DNA from: DAOSEC01 sp035362935
GTDB taxonomy: Bacteria > Bacillota_I > Bacilli_A > ML615J-28 > CAG-313
NCBI GenBank assembly: GCA_035362935.1
Contig: DAOSEC010000004.1
Coordinates: forward strand, 28,367-92,366
Length of the DNA stretch: 64,000 nucleotides
Direction of reading: 5' to 3'
The notes under the pieces were generated by a model. That model was given only the letters and a program-made list of their open reading frames with translations, was not told the DNA's origin and did no database searches. Shown here piece after piece: positions 53,129-61,435 of this stretch. Within the stretch, counting starts at the first letter, position 1; each line of letters starts with the position of its first letter. Position numbers and translations under genes: made by a program.

Positions 53129-53506
53129 CTATTTAATTTCTACTTCTGCTCCAGCTTCAACTAATTTTGCTTTGATAGCTTCTGCTTCTTCAGGAGATAT
53201 TTTTTCCTTAATTGCTTTAGGCGCTCCGTCAACCATTGCTTTTGCTTCCATTAAAGCTAGTCCTGTTAATTCGCGAACAACTTTAATAACGTTAAGTTTT
53301 GAAGCTCCTGCTGATTTTAAGATAACTGATACTTCAGTTGGTCCTGTGTCTTCTGCTTCTGCAGCAACTTGTGCTCCACCCATTGCAACTGGGGCAGCAG
53401 CTGTTACACCAAATTCAGCTTCGATTGCTTTCACTAGTTCGTTTAATTCTAATACTGTCATTTCTTTAATTGCAGAAATAAAATCTGCTACTGTAATTTT
53501 TGCCAT
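53129..53506 (-). CDS. rplL: 50S ribosomal protein L7/L12
   Basis: The stalk protein that recruits translational GTPases. An N-terminal dimerisation helix pair (LNELVKAIEAEFGV), an Ala-rich hinge (TAAAPVAMGGAQVAAEAE), and the C-terminal domain (EVSVILKSAGASKLNVIKVVRELTGLALMEAKAMVDGAPK). 125 residues, normal. 20 bases after rplJ, the universal rplJ-rplL pair. Confidence 0.98.
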   Translation of the reverse strand: MAKITVADFISAIKEMTVLELNELVKAIEAEFGVTAAAPVAMGGAQVAAEAEDTGPTEVSVILKSAGASKLNVIKVVRELTGLALMEAKAMVDGAPKAIKEKISPEEAEAIKAKLVEAGAEVEIK

Positions 53507-53526
53507 TTTAAAATCCTCCTAATTTC

Positions 53527-54012
53527 TTATTCTTTTTCGGCTACGGATTTAACCGCATATGCCAAGTTACGAATTGGCGCTTGTAATACGCTTAATAACA
53601 TTGATACCATACCAAGTTTGTTTGGTAACGTTGATAATGTTTTTAATTGGTCAGTAGTCATTGTTTTTCCATCAACAACACCTGATTTGATTGTTAATTT
53701 TTTGTGGTCTTTAGCAAATCCAAACAGAATTTTGCTAGCGGCAACTTGATCTTTGGAAAAAATCGCTGCACTCGGACCTTTGAATGTTTCTTCTAATCCT
53801 TGATAACCTACTTTATCTGCTGCTCTTCTCAAGATGTTGTTTTTAACAACTTTCATTTCGCATCTTTCTTTATAAAGTTTTACGCGTAATTCTGTAATTT
53901 CGAATACGGTTAATCCAAGGTAGTCGACGAACAATGTAGATGCTGAATCATTAAACTTCGAAACGACTTCTTCCACATGTTCATTCTTTTTAGCAATTGT
54001 TGCTTCATTCAC
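53527..54012 (-). CDS. rplJ: 50S ribosomal protein L10
   Basis: The stalk base that holds L7/L12 dimers. The opening NEATIAKKNEHVEEVVSKFNDSASTLFVDYLGLTV and VKNNILRRAADK are typical. 161 residues, normal. It begins right after the L10 leader, through which L10 with L7/L12 is expected to control its own operon. Confidence 0.97.
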   Translation of the reverse strand: MNEATIAKKNEHVEEVVSKFNDSASTLFVDYLGLTVFEITELRVKLYKERCEMKVVKNNILRRAADKVGYQGLEETFKGPSAAIFSKDQVAASKILFGFAKDHKKLTIKSGVVDGKTMTTDQLKTLSTLPNKLGMVSMLLSVLQAPIRNLAYAVKSVAEKE

Positions 54013-54029
54013 GACATTTCACCTCCTGA

Positions 54030-54138
54030 AATAAATAAATCCTCTTATTACAAGGTAACAAGAGGAAAAAGTTTTCTTTTTCTAATGTAACCTCGGTAGG
54101 ATATTAAGCTGTAAAGCTCCTACTGTCTACGGCAGTTG
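54030..54138 (-). promoter_or_regulatory. Ribosomal protein L10 leader
   Basis: The minus strand shows the conserved L10-leader features: TGCCGTAGACAGTAGGAGC, then TCCTACCGAGG, an A-rich spacer, and a stem CCTCTTGTTAC/GTAATAAGAGG before the rplJ ribosome-binding site AGGAGGTGA. In Bacillota this RNA binds the L10-L7/L12 complex for feedback control. The flanking AT-rich stretch to the rplA stop (54139-54197) contains a repeated TATTCTATTTTATTT and nothing else that I recognise. Confidence 0.82.
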
Positions 54139-54197
54139 ACTATTCTATTTTATTTTATTTTTAGATTGATTACTATTATTCTATTTTATTTGATTTT

Positions 54198-54890
54198 TTA
54201 TACGATTGAATCTGGAGCCATTTTAACACCAGGTCCCATTGATGAAGACATAGCGATATTTTTAATGTAAACACCTTTTGCTGTCGAAGGTTTAATACGA
54301 ACGATTTGATCGTAAATTGTTTTCACGTTTTCTGCTAATTTTTCATTTGTAAACGAAACTTTTCCTACTGGAACTTGAACATTACCAACTTTATCAGTTC
54401 TATATTCAACTTTACCAGCTTTAATTTCTTTTACAGCTCTTTCAACATCTAACGTTACAGTACCAGTTTTTGGGTTTGGCATTAATCCTTTTGGCCCTAA
54501 AATACGACCCAATTTTCCTAATTCACCCATCATATCTGGAGTTGCTACGATTACATCAAAATCAAACCATCCACCTTTGATTTTTTCTAAGTATTCTTGA
54601 TCTCCAGCATAATCTGCACCAGCACCAAGTGCTTCATTAACTTTAGCACCTTTTGTGATTACGAGTACTCGTAGTGTTTTACCAGTACCATGTGGTAAAA
54701 CTACAGCTCCACGTAAGTTTTGTTCAGCTTTACGCGGATCGATATTTAATCTAAACGCTATCTCTACAGTGGCATCAAATTTAGCGAAGCTTGTTTTCTT
54801 CACTAACTCAACCGCTTCTGCTAAGTTATATCTTGCAGTACGATCAATTAACTTCAACGCCTCTTGATATTTTTTACCTCTTTTTGCCAT
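54198..54890 (-). CDS. rplA: 50S ribosomal protein L1
   Basis: Forms the L1 stalk and represses its own operon in many bacteria. It starts MAKRGKKYQEALKLIDR. Further blocks are VVLPHGTGKTLRVLVI, LGRILGPKGLMPNPKTGTVT and SSSMGPGVKM. 230 residues from the ATG at 54890, which follows GGGAGG. The open frame upstream to 54935 is not translated. Pairs with rplK. Confidence 0.98.
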   Translation of the reverse strand: MAKRGKKYQEALKLIDRTARYNLAEAVELVKKTSFAKFDATVEIAFRLNIDPRKAEQNLRGAVVLPHGTGKTLRVLVITKGAKVNEALGAGADYAGDQEYLEKIKGGWFDFDVIVATPDMMGELGKLGRILGPKGLMPNPKTGTVTLDVERAVKEIKAGKVEYRTDKVGNVQVPVGKVSFTNEKLAENVKTIYDQIVRIKPSTAKGVYIKNIAMSSSMGPGVKMAPDSIV

Positions 54891-54910
54891 TTTAATTACC
54901 TCCCTAAAAT

Positions 54911-54935
54911 GTGGTCTAACGGAATTTCCTCCCAC
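54911..54935 (-). promoter_or_regulatory. Candidate L1 binding site before rplA
   Basis: In the rplK-rplA gap the minus strand reads GTGGGAGG, a short internal loop, then CCGTTAGACCAC. GTGG and CCAC pair. The motif resembles the L1-binding element of rRNA and L1 leaders. The identification is by eye. Confidence 0.5.
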
Positions 54936-54973
54936 AATTTAAGCTGTTACCAACCTATATTGTAGATTATTAA

Positions 54974-55405
54974 TTAGTCTTCAATAACTATTCCCATATT
55001 TTTTGCAGTACCTGCAATAATTCTCGACGCTGCTTCAACATCATATGCATTTAAGTCAGGCATTTTTGTTTGAGCAATTTCCATAAGTTTTGCTTTCTTA
55101 ATAGTCGCAACTTTTGTTTTACGAGAATTTGAGGAACCACTTTGAATACCAGCTGCTTTTTTTAGTAAATCAGAAGCAGGTGGAGTTTTGGTAACGAAAG
55201 TAAATGATCTATCATCATATACTGTTATGATAACAGGTACTACACTTCCCATCAACTCTTTGGTTTGTTCATTAAATTGAACACAAAATTGTTGAATGTT
55301 AACCCCTGCTTGTCCTAATGCTGGTCCTACTGGTGGAGCCGGATTCGCTTTCCCAGCTTGGATTTGCAATTTAACAACTTTTTTAACTTGTTTTGCTTTT
55401 GCCAC
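54974..55405 (-). CDS. rplK: 50S ribosomal protein L11
   Basis: Part of the GTPase-associated centre. The proline-rich loop GKANPAPPVGPALGQAGVNI and the C-terminal KMPDLNAYDVEAASRIIAGTAKNMGI are hallmarks. 143 residues. Start is the GTG at 55405, directly preceded by AAGGAGGTGCGTCTC; an open frame extends upstream to 55459 but lacks such a site. nusG and secE, usually immediately upstream, are absent. Confidence 0.98.
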   Translation of the reverse strand: MAKAKQVKKVVKLQIQAGKANPAPPVGPALGQAGVNIQQFCVQFNEQTKELMGSVVPVIITVYDDRSFTFVTKTPPASDLLKKAAGIQSGSSNSRKTKVATIKKAKLMEIAQTKMPDLNAYDVEAASRIIAGTAKNMGIVIED

Positions 55406-55503
55406 GAGACGCACCTCCTTTTTGTCCGTGATGTGGTTTTTTGAGTAATACTCTCCCACTCTTCAAATAAAATATAAATAGCATGTCAATGCACGCTAGA
55501 TTA

Positions 55504-55532
55504 TTTTACACAAAAACCCTTGATTTGTCAAG
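55504..55532 (-). promoter_or_regulatory. Promoter of rplK-rplA
   Basis: Perfect TTGACA (55527-55532), a 17-base spacer and TAAAAT (55504-55509) on the minus strand. The -35 hexamer lies across the stem and loop of the terminator hairpin at 55514-55539. The leader to rplK is about 90 bases. Confidence 0.82.
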
Positions 55533-55539
55533 GGTTTTG
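55510..55539 (-). terminator. Terminator of the prmC-downstream gene, overlapping the rplK promoter
   Basis: Perfect 11-base-pair stem AAAACCCTTGA/TCAAGGGTTTT with a CAAA loop and a following T-run on the minus strand. Confidence 0.85.
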
Positions 55540-55590
55540 TCTAAAAGATAATTTCTTACTAGTTTGTCTAAAAGATAATTTCTTACTAGT
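55537..55590. repeat. Two perfect tandem copies of a 27-bp unit
   Basis: Units 55537-55563 and 55564-55590 are identical (each begins TTTGTCTAAAAGATAATTTC and ends TTACTAG). They lie between the stop of the upstream gene and the rplK terminator-promoter. A nine-base-pair inverted repeat GACGATTAT/ATAATCGTC (55601-55631) adjoins them. No function is apparent. Confidence 0.9.
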
Positions 55591-55616
55591 TGATTTTATG
55601 ACGATTATATCTTGCA

Positions 55617-56444
55617 CTACCATAATCGTCTTAATTCTTGATTAAGCTGGTCAATTGTTATTAAGCCATCGTTATATAGTCTCATCAATTGTGCCATTTT
55701 CTTTTGTTTTTCCGGAACACTTAAATGATCATACTCTTGATCGAAATCATACTTCATTTGATTTGCAAACGGATCAGATTCATTCGTTGTTTTTTGTTGG
55801 TCAACAAACGTTGATCCAAAAAAGTGAATCGGTTTAATCTCTTTTTGGTTCGGCTCAATTTTTTGTACAGACAGCTTTCTAAGTAGAACAATTGCTAGAA
55901 CAATAAGTGAAACAAAAATAACAATCACAGATATCAATAATATCGTATAGTAACTTCTCATACCGAGTTCTAATTCGGTCACAACGATGTCACTTGAATC
56001 ATTCAAACCTAAATTTGATATTATCGCTCTTTGATCAAAATCTGATACAGATTGCACAGTTGGCAGTTTCATCTGATAAACAATGATATTTTGTCTATTG
56101 TAAATAAATAGTGTTGGATTAGTCAAATTCTTAACCTCAAAAAAATGGGCTATCGTGTCTCCTCTGCTATTTTGTTTGATTTCTCTTGAAAAGAAACGAT
56201 CAGCAATCACGACTTGGTATGAGTCATTGGTTTTATTTTCTAAATAAACACCATATCCAATTTTAGTTCCACCCTTGTCAATTTTTCCCCATATGATTTG
56301 TAGATTGTAATACAGATTGTTTTCGTTGACTAAAACTTCATATTCCTTATATCCTGTTTGAATCGTAGATTCAAAGTCATCTATTGTGGAAAGTGGCATC
56401 ATGAAGATAAGCAAACTTGATAATAACAGGTACATTGATTTCAT
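55617..56444 (-). CDS. Signal-peptide and membrane-anchored protein with a SHOCT-like tail, function unknown
   Basis: About 275 residues. A signal peptide (MYLLLSSLLIFMMPLS) is followed by an extracellular beta-rich domain (about 30-160) in which YGVYLENKTNDSYQVVIADRFF stands out. One membrane helix follows (YYTILLISVIVIFVSLIVLAIVLL). The cytoplasmic tail ends KKMAQLMRLYNDGLITIDQLNQELRRLW, like SHOCT domains (leucines, G-x-IT, E...L). I do not recognise the whole protein. The start is uncertain: the ATG at 56444 gives a good signal peptide, while GTG at 56459 is also possible. It follows prmC by about 40 bases. Confidence 0.65.
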   Translation of the reverse strand: MKSMYLLLSSLLIFMMPLSTIDDFESTIQTGYKEYEVLVNENNLYYNLQIIWGKIDKGGTKIGYGVYLENKTNDSYQVVIADRFFSREIKQNSRGDTIAHFFEVKNLTNPTLFIYNRQNIIVYQMKLPTVQSVSDFDQRAIISNLGLNDSSDIVVTELELGMRSYYTILLISVIVIFVSLIVLAIVLLRKLSVQKIEPNQKEIKPIHFFGSTFVDQQKTTNESDPFANQMKYDFDQEYDHLSVPEKQKKMAQLMRLYNDGLITIDQLNQELRRLW

Positions 56445-56482
56445 ACTCTCACTTAACACCGATGTGCTTTCCTTTCTATTTT

Positions 56483-57334
56483 CTAGTTATGATTAACAAT
56501 AATGGTCATACGATCTTTTCCAAAAATATCTTGAACAACTTCAATTTTCCCATTTGGAAAGTATTTTTTTGCCAGAGTGATCATTTCATCTCTTTTATCG
56601 AATCCATGTTCAAATGCAATAATATTTGGTGTGTTTAATACTTGATTTGCATTTTTTAATATTTCACGATAGAATTTCATTCCATCATCACCACCAAATA
56701 ATGCTATGTGTGGTTCGTTGTCTTTTACTATCTGATCTACTAGTTCTGTGCTAGGGATATACGGCGGATTTGACACTAGAATATCAAATGTCATATTATT
56801 CGCGATATAGTAATCTAACATATCGCTTTTTACAAATAAAACATTGGAACCTAGGTTGCGTTGATTAAGAGCTGCAACTTCTAACGCTTCATCTGAAATA
56901 TCACTCGCATACACTTCGAATTTTGGTTCTTCTAAGCACAATGAAATCGCAATTGCACCTGAACCTGTTCCAACATCAACGAGTTTCACCTTTTGATCTA
57001 GAAACACATTGTCATAGGTTTGTAACACCAAACCTACTAATTCCTCTGTTTCTGGTCTAGGAATCAGCACTCTACTATCAACAACAAACTTTCGACCAAA
57101 AAAATAGGAATACCCTAGAATATATTGTACAGGTAAATTTTCAATCAAATACTGGTGAAAAGCTTGTTCTATCTTTATTTTTGTCTCCTCGTTCATCTCT
57201 TCATCATAAGATGCATAAAACGATGCTCCATTTAAACCAGATAACTCAAGAGCTAGTAACTTAATCGCACTTTCTTCTTTGTTTCGTTTATTACATTCCT
57301 TGATTCCCTGAGAAATTAACTTTCGATATGTCAT
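56483..57334 (-). CDS. prmC: Peptide chain release factor N5-glutamine methyltransferase
   Basis: Methylates the Gln of the GGQ motif of release factors. The SAM site is LVDVGTGSGAIAISLCLEE and the catalytic motif is DILVSNPPYIPSTELVDQ (NPPY). The N-terminal helical domain binds RF1/RF2. 283 residues, normal. Downstream of prfA but behind its own promoter and after a terminator. Confidence 0.96.
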   Translation of the reverse strand: MTYRKLISQGIKECNKRNKEESAIKLLALELSGLNGASFYASYDEEMNEETKIKIEQAFHQYLIENLPVQYILGYSYFFGRKFVVDSRVLIPRPETEELVGLVLQTYDNVFLDQKVKLVDVGTGSGAIAISLCLEEPKFEVYASDISDEALEVAALNQRNLGSNVLFVKSDMLDYYIANNMTFDILVSNPPYIPSTELVDQIVKDNEPHIALFGGDDGMKFYREILKNANQVLNTPNIIAFEHGFDKRDEMITLAKKYFPNGKIEVVQDIFGKDRMTIIVNHN

Positions 57335-57358
57335 TGATATTCTCCTATCCTTTTATAT

Positions 57359-57387
57359 ATTTTATCACTAATACTGTTTTATTCCAA
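57359..57387 (-). promoter_or_regulatory. Promoter of prmC
   Basis: TTGGAA (57382-57387), a 17-base spacer ending AGTGA, and TAAAAT (57359-57364) on the minus strand. Confidence 0.65.
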
Positions 57388-57394
57388 GTAAAAC

Positions 57395-57423
57395 AAAAAG
57401 AAAAGTTGATAACATCAACTTTT
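57395..57423 (-). terminator. Terminator between prfA and prmC
   Basis: Ten-base-pair stem AAAAGTTGAT/ATCAACTTTT with a three-base loop and a T-rich tail on the minus strand; overlaps the prfA stop. Confidence 0.8.
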
Positions 57424-58489
57424 ACTCTTGTCCTAAACTAAGTTTTCTTTTTTGTTCTTCGGTAATAAGAGCTTCGATTACAGGTTCAAGTTTTCCTTCC
57501 ATAACGCGGTCTAATTGTTGGATGGTAAATCCAATTCTATGATCGGTTACTCTGTTTTGAGGATAGTTGTATGTTCGTATTTTTTCACTACGATCTCCTC
57601 TACCAATTTTTGATAATCGTTCTTGCCCTTCTTTTTCTGCTCGCTCTTGTAACATTCTGTCATAGATTCTTGCTTTTAATACCTTTAGAGCATTTGCCTT
57701 ATTTTCATGTTGGCTTTTTGCATCTTGACAAGACACAACAATTCCTGTTGGCTCATGTGTAACACGAACTGCTGATTTCGTGGTATTAACACTTTGACCA
57801 CCGGGTCCAGATGAACAGAATAAGTCAATTCGAACATCATTCATATTTAGTTCGACTTCAACTTCATCCGCTTCAGGCATTACTAGCACAGTCGCTGTTG
57901 AGGTGTGAATTCTTCCTTGTGCTTCGGTTGCAGGCACACGTTGTACACGATGTGATCCTGACTCATATTTAAGCATAGAAAACACTGCGTCTCCTGAAAC
58001 AACAAATTCGATTTGTCCAAATCCTCCTGATTCACTGACCTCAGCATTCATTAGTTCGATTTTCCATCCTTTGGTTTCAGCATATTTGGCATACATGCGA
58101 TACAAATCGCCTGCGAATATATTTGCTTCGTCTCCTCCGGCTGCACCACGAATCTCAACAATTACGTTTTTATCATCATTAGGATCTTTCGGGATTAACA
58201 ATACCTTTAGTTCTTCTTCTACATTCGCAATTTTTTCTTTTGCCTCTTCCAACTCAGACATTGCTAGTTCACGCATTTCTACATCGGAATCGTGAGATAA
58301 GATTTCCAAATCTTCAATTGTTTTTTCTAACGCCTTTAATTCTTTATACTTATTTACGGTATCTTCAATCGAACGTTGTTCTTTTGATAGTTCCGTCATG
58401 CGTTTAATATTACTTACAATATTAATGTCACTCAAGGCTTCCGTAATTTGATTGTACCTTGTCTCTATCGCTTCTAATCTATCTTTCAT
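57422..58489 (-). CDS. prfA: Peptide chain release factor 1
   Basis: Ends translation at UAA and UAG. The GGQ motif is in CSSGPGGQSVNTTKSAVR and the decoding tripeptide PxT lies in the VPATEAQGRIHTSTATV region. 355 residues, normal. Divergence from RF2 is clear from the RF1-type recognition loop. It has its own promoter and terminator, with prmC behind. The RF2 gene is not in the window. Confidence 0.97.
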   Translation of the reverse strand: MKDRLEAIETRYNQITEALSDINIVSNIKRMTELSKEQRSIEDTVNKYKELKALEKTIEDLEILSHDSDVEMRELAMSELEEAKEKIANVEEELKVLLIPKDPNDDKNVIVEIRGAAGGDEANIFAGDLYRMYAKYAETKGWKIELMNAEVSESGGFGQIEFVVSGDAVFSMLKYESGSHRVQRVPATEAQGRIHTSTATVLVMPEADEVEVELNMNDVRIDLFCSSGPGGQSVNTTKSAVRVTHEPTGIVVSCQDAKSQHENKANALKVLKARIYDRMLQERAEKEGQERLSKIGRGDRSEKIRTYNYPQNRVTDHRIGFTIQQLDRVMEGKLEPVIEALITEEQKRKLSLGQE

Positions 58490-58515
58490 AATGACACTTC
58501 CTTTTTAGCATATGT

Positions 58516-58544
58516 ATTATACCACAACGATATTGAAAATTCAA
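58516..58544 (-). promoter_or_regulatory. Promoter of prfA
   Basis: TTGAAT (58539-58544), a 17-base spacer ending TGTGG, and TATAAT (58516-58521) on the minus strand. Confidence 0.75.
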
Positions 58545-58549
58545 TTTTT

Positions 58550-59935
58550 TTATTCTGAACTTAGTTGTAAGGTTGGCATAACAATTGCATCTACTTTGGG
58601 TATTTTTGTTAATGTTATTCGGTACCAGATATACAAAATGATTCCTTTAAGAGTCGCTGTTGCTGATATCGTAATCCATATCCCATTTAATCCCCAAACT
58701 CCCATTAGTAAGTAAGCCATCGGAATACGTAAAGCATTGAATGTAATTCCAACAATGGATGGCTTGGTAGTTTGACCAATTCCTTGAAATGCCCCAGCAC
58801 TTGCAATATCAAATAACATAAATACTTGAGATATGCTTTGTATTTGTAAATATATGGTTCCGTATTCAATCACTATAGGATCATCTGAGAAAATTCCAAT
58901 AAGTTGCTTCGCAAATACGAACATCAAAACTACAACAACTCCTCCATAGATAAGCAGTATTTTTGAAGCTTCGTGGTATCCTTTTCGAATGCGTGAATAT
59001 AGTTTTGCTCCGATATTTTGCCCCATGAAAGCAGAAAGTGCAACTTGAAAACCACTACCGATTTGCCACGCAATCTGTTCAATTTGACTACCTAATTTGT
59101 GTGTTGTCGAAGCTTCATATCCAAACGATGCAACAAATACACCAATAACGATGGAAAAGATTGTAAAAAGTGCACTTTGTAACGCTGCTGGTATACTAAG
59201 TTTTAGGATTTCTTTTAATCTACTTAAATTAATGTCCTTTGTAAGTATAATTTTAGTAGGTCTATGTTTGCTAATAAATAATATTATAAATGTGATTGTT
59301 ACTACAAGTTGAGCAACAACGGTTGCTATTGCAGCACCTTCAACTCCCCAACCCAAAACTAAAATAAAAATTGGGTCTAGAATCATATTTAGTACGAGAC
59401 CTATTGATGAAACTATAAAAGGTAAGAAACTACTTCCTAAGCCGTTATAAATCCCACTGAATACCGGATTCATACTATAAAACACTATGAATAGTGATAT
59501 GATTCCCATATAACTTTTCGCATATTGTATCACATTATCGTTTTGGAAATTAAAAAATCCAATAAATAGATCTCGTCCAAAGAATCCTAGAAGGCCATAT
59601 ATCAAAGAAAGCACTACAACTAATCGTAAACCTTCAGTTGCATATGCACTAATCGCATGATCATCTTTTGCGCCCGCGCTTTGTGCAACTCTAATTTCTG
59701 TTCCGATTTTAGCTAAGAAAATCACGCTGACACCAAGCCATAAGTAAAAGCCAACGGTACCCACCCCTGCTAATACTTCAGTGCTATTTAATCCTATACT
59801 TTCTACTTTGCCTAACCAAAACAAGTCCGTCAAATTGTATGCCATTTGAACAAACGCAGTACCTACTGTTGGTAATGCAACAGCAAGCAAACACTTCATG
59901 ATGCTTCCTTTGGTTAAATCTCTTCTTTTTTTCAT
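58550..59935 (-). CDS. MATE-family efflux transporter
   Basis: 461 residues with 12 hydrophobic segments in two homologous halves, the MATE layout. Typical segments are LAVALPTVGTAFVQMAYNLTDLFWLGK in helix 1 and GFQVALSAFMGQNIGAK in the second half. These exporters expel drugs or metabolites in exchange for Na+ or H+. The substrate cannot be read from the sequence. It follows dnaB by 50 bases, with a weak hairpin between, and GAGGTTGAC precedes its ATG. Confidence 0.9.
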   Translation of the reverse strand: MKKRRDLTKGSIMKCLLAVALPTVGTAFVQMAYNLTDLFWLGKVESIGLNSTEVLAGVGTVGFYLWLGVSVIFLAKIGTEIRVAQSAGAKDDHAISAYATEGLRLVVVLSLIYGLLGFFGRDLFIGFFNFQNDNVIQYAKSYMGIISLFIVFYSMNPVFSGIYNGLGSSFLPFIVSSIGLVLNMILDPIFILVLGWGVEGAAIATVVAQLVVTITFIILFISKHRPTKIILTKDINLSRLKEILKLSIPAALQSALFTIFSIVIGVFVASFGYEASTTHKLGSQIEQIAWQIGSGFQVALSAFMGQNIGAKLYSRIRKGYHEASKILLIYGGVVVVLMFVFAKQLIGIFSDDPIVIEYGTIYLQIQSISQVFMLFDIASAGAFQGIGQTTKPSIVGITFNALRIPMAYLLMGVWGLNGIWITISATATLKGIILYIWYRITLTKIPKVDAIVMPTLQLSSE

Positions 59936-59958
59936 GTCAACCTCTTATACTTGGAAAT

Positions 59959-59980
59959 AAGTCTTGCATAAGCAAGACTT
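59959..59980 (-). terminator. Possible weak terminator between dnaB and the MATE gene
   Basis: Nine-base-pair stem AAGTCTTGC/GCAAGACTT with a four-base loop, but only a short T-rich tail (TATTTCC) on the minus strand. It may be a partial terminator or a processing site. Confidence 0.5.
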
Positions 59981-59985
59981 ACTAT

Positions 59986-61425
59986 TTATTTTTGAACATC
60001 TAGTGGATTGTCTTTTTGACCCGATTCAAATCGATCTCGTTTTAATTCGAAAAACTTACATTCGTTTTTTTGGAACGAGTACTCTATTACTGTTGTTACC
60101 CCTTGGCGGTTTTTCGCAATAAATAAATTGATTTGTTCAATAAAATTTTCATCGACTGGGCCTTTGATCGCCTCTTCGAGTTCTTTTTTAACTTCCTCAT
60201 CAAGATCTTCTTTGGCTCCTTTTTTGGTCTTTTTCTCATCTTCACGATATAGGAAAATGACCATGTCAGCATCTTGCTCAATACTTCCTGATTCTCTTAA
60301 ATCGGCCAAAATCGGTCGTTTATCATCTCTATTTTCCACATTACGTGATAACTGAGATAGTGCCAATACAGGAACTTCTAGTTCCTTAGCCAATATTTTT
60401 AACTCACGAGAAATCTGAGATACTTCCTCTTGACGATTTCCTCTCGAGGTTCTATTTGAAATTAGTTGTAAGTAGTCAACAATAATGAAATCTAACTTAC
60501 CTTCTTGTTTCAGTTTTCTTGATTTTGCCTTTATTTCGTTAATATCTGTTGCATTCGACTCATCAAGATATAAGTTATACTTTCCTAAGATTTGCTTTGA
60601 AATACTCAGTGTTTGTACTTCTTTTATGTTTAATCGACCATTACGGATTTGCGTTAATGGAATGTTTCCAATGTAAGAGAATAATCTCATAATGATTTGT
60701 TCAATGCTCATTTCAAGAGAAAAGAAGGCAACATGGGCATTGTTTGATTTACATGCATTTAACGCAAGGTTCAAAGCAAATGTTGATTTCCCAACAGATG
60801 GTCTAGCAGCTAAGATAATCAAATCACCTTTTTGAAAACCAAGTGTTGCTCCATTTAATCGTGAGTATCCTAGGTCAAGCCCTGTAACAGCTTTTCCTTG
60901 TTTGATATTTTCTTCGATTTTTTCATAAATTTGTTGAGCTGCCTTATCAATGGTTAAAAAGTCTGAAGTTTTTCTTTTTTTCGTTACTGCTAACACTGAG
61001 TCTTCGGTTTTGTCAATTAATTCATTGTAATCTAATTCACCTGTTAATATTTTATCGCTTAAATCTTTTAGTGTTGTTAGCAATTCACGTTCAACTGCTT
61101 TTTCTTTAATGATATCTAAGTAAATATCGACATTGGCTGTAGAGGGTGCGACCTCAATCAGTTCAGTCAAGTATTCTTTAGAACCACTTGCTTCCAGCAA
61201 ATTTTTCTTTCTTAGTTCTTCTAAAACGGTTATATAGTTGATTTCCTTTTGGGCTTTGTATAAAGAATAGATAGCACCATATATGTTTTTATGTCGTGGG
61301 TCATGAAAATCTGTTTCGTATACCTTACTTGAAACATCAGCCATGATCGTTGAGTCCATAAAAACACTACCGAGCACAAACATTTCAGCTTCATTACTAA
61401 ATGGAACAGTTCGTTCTCTTGGCAT
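59986..61425 (-). CDS. dnaB: Replicative DNA helicase DnaB (DnaC in Bacillus naming)
   Basis: The hexameric fork helicase. An N-terminal domain (PFSNEAEMFVLGSVFMDS) that binds primase precedes the RecA-like motor. Walker A is LAARPSVGKSTFALNLAL and Walker B is LDFIIVDYLQLI. Later blocks are RELKILAKELEVPVLALSQLSR and ADLRESGSIEQDADMVIFLYR. A charged insert (EDEKKTKKGAKEDLDEEVKKELEEA, about 410-440) is longer than usual. 479 residues. It starts ten bases after the gdpP-rplI stop, preserving the rplI-dnaB order of Bacillota. Confidence 0.97.
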   Translation of the reverse strand: MPRERTVPFSNEAEMFVLGSVFMDSTIMADVSSKVYETDFHDPRHKNIYGAIYSLYKAQKEINYITVLEELRKKNLLEASGSKEYLTELIEVAPSTANVDIYLDIIKEKAVERELLTTLKDLSDKILTGELDYNELIDKTEDSVLAVTKKRKTSDFLTIDKAAQQIYEKIEENIKQGKAVTGLDLGYSRLNGATLGFQKGDLIILAARPSVGKSTFALNLALNACKSNNAHVAFFSLEMSIEQIIMRLFSYIGNIPLTQIRNGRLNIKEVQTLSISKQILGKYNLYLDESNATDINEIKAKSRKLKQEGKLDFIIVDYLQLISNRTSRGNRQEEVSQISRELKILAKELEVPVLALSQLSRNVENRDDKRPILADLRESGSIEQDADMVIFLYREDEKKTKKGAKEDLDEEVKKELEEAIKGPVDENFIEQINLFIAKNRQGVTTVIEYSFQKNECKFFELKRDRFESGQKDNPLDVQK

Positions 61426-61435
61426 AGAATACCTC

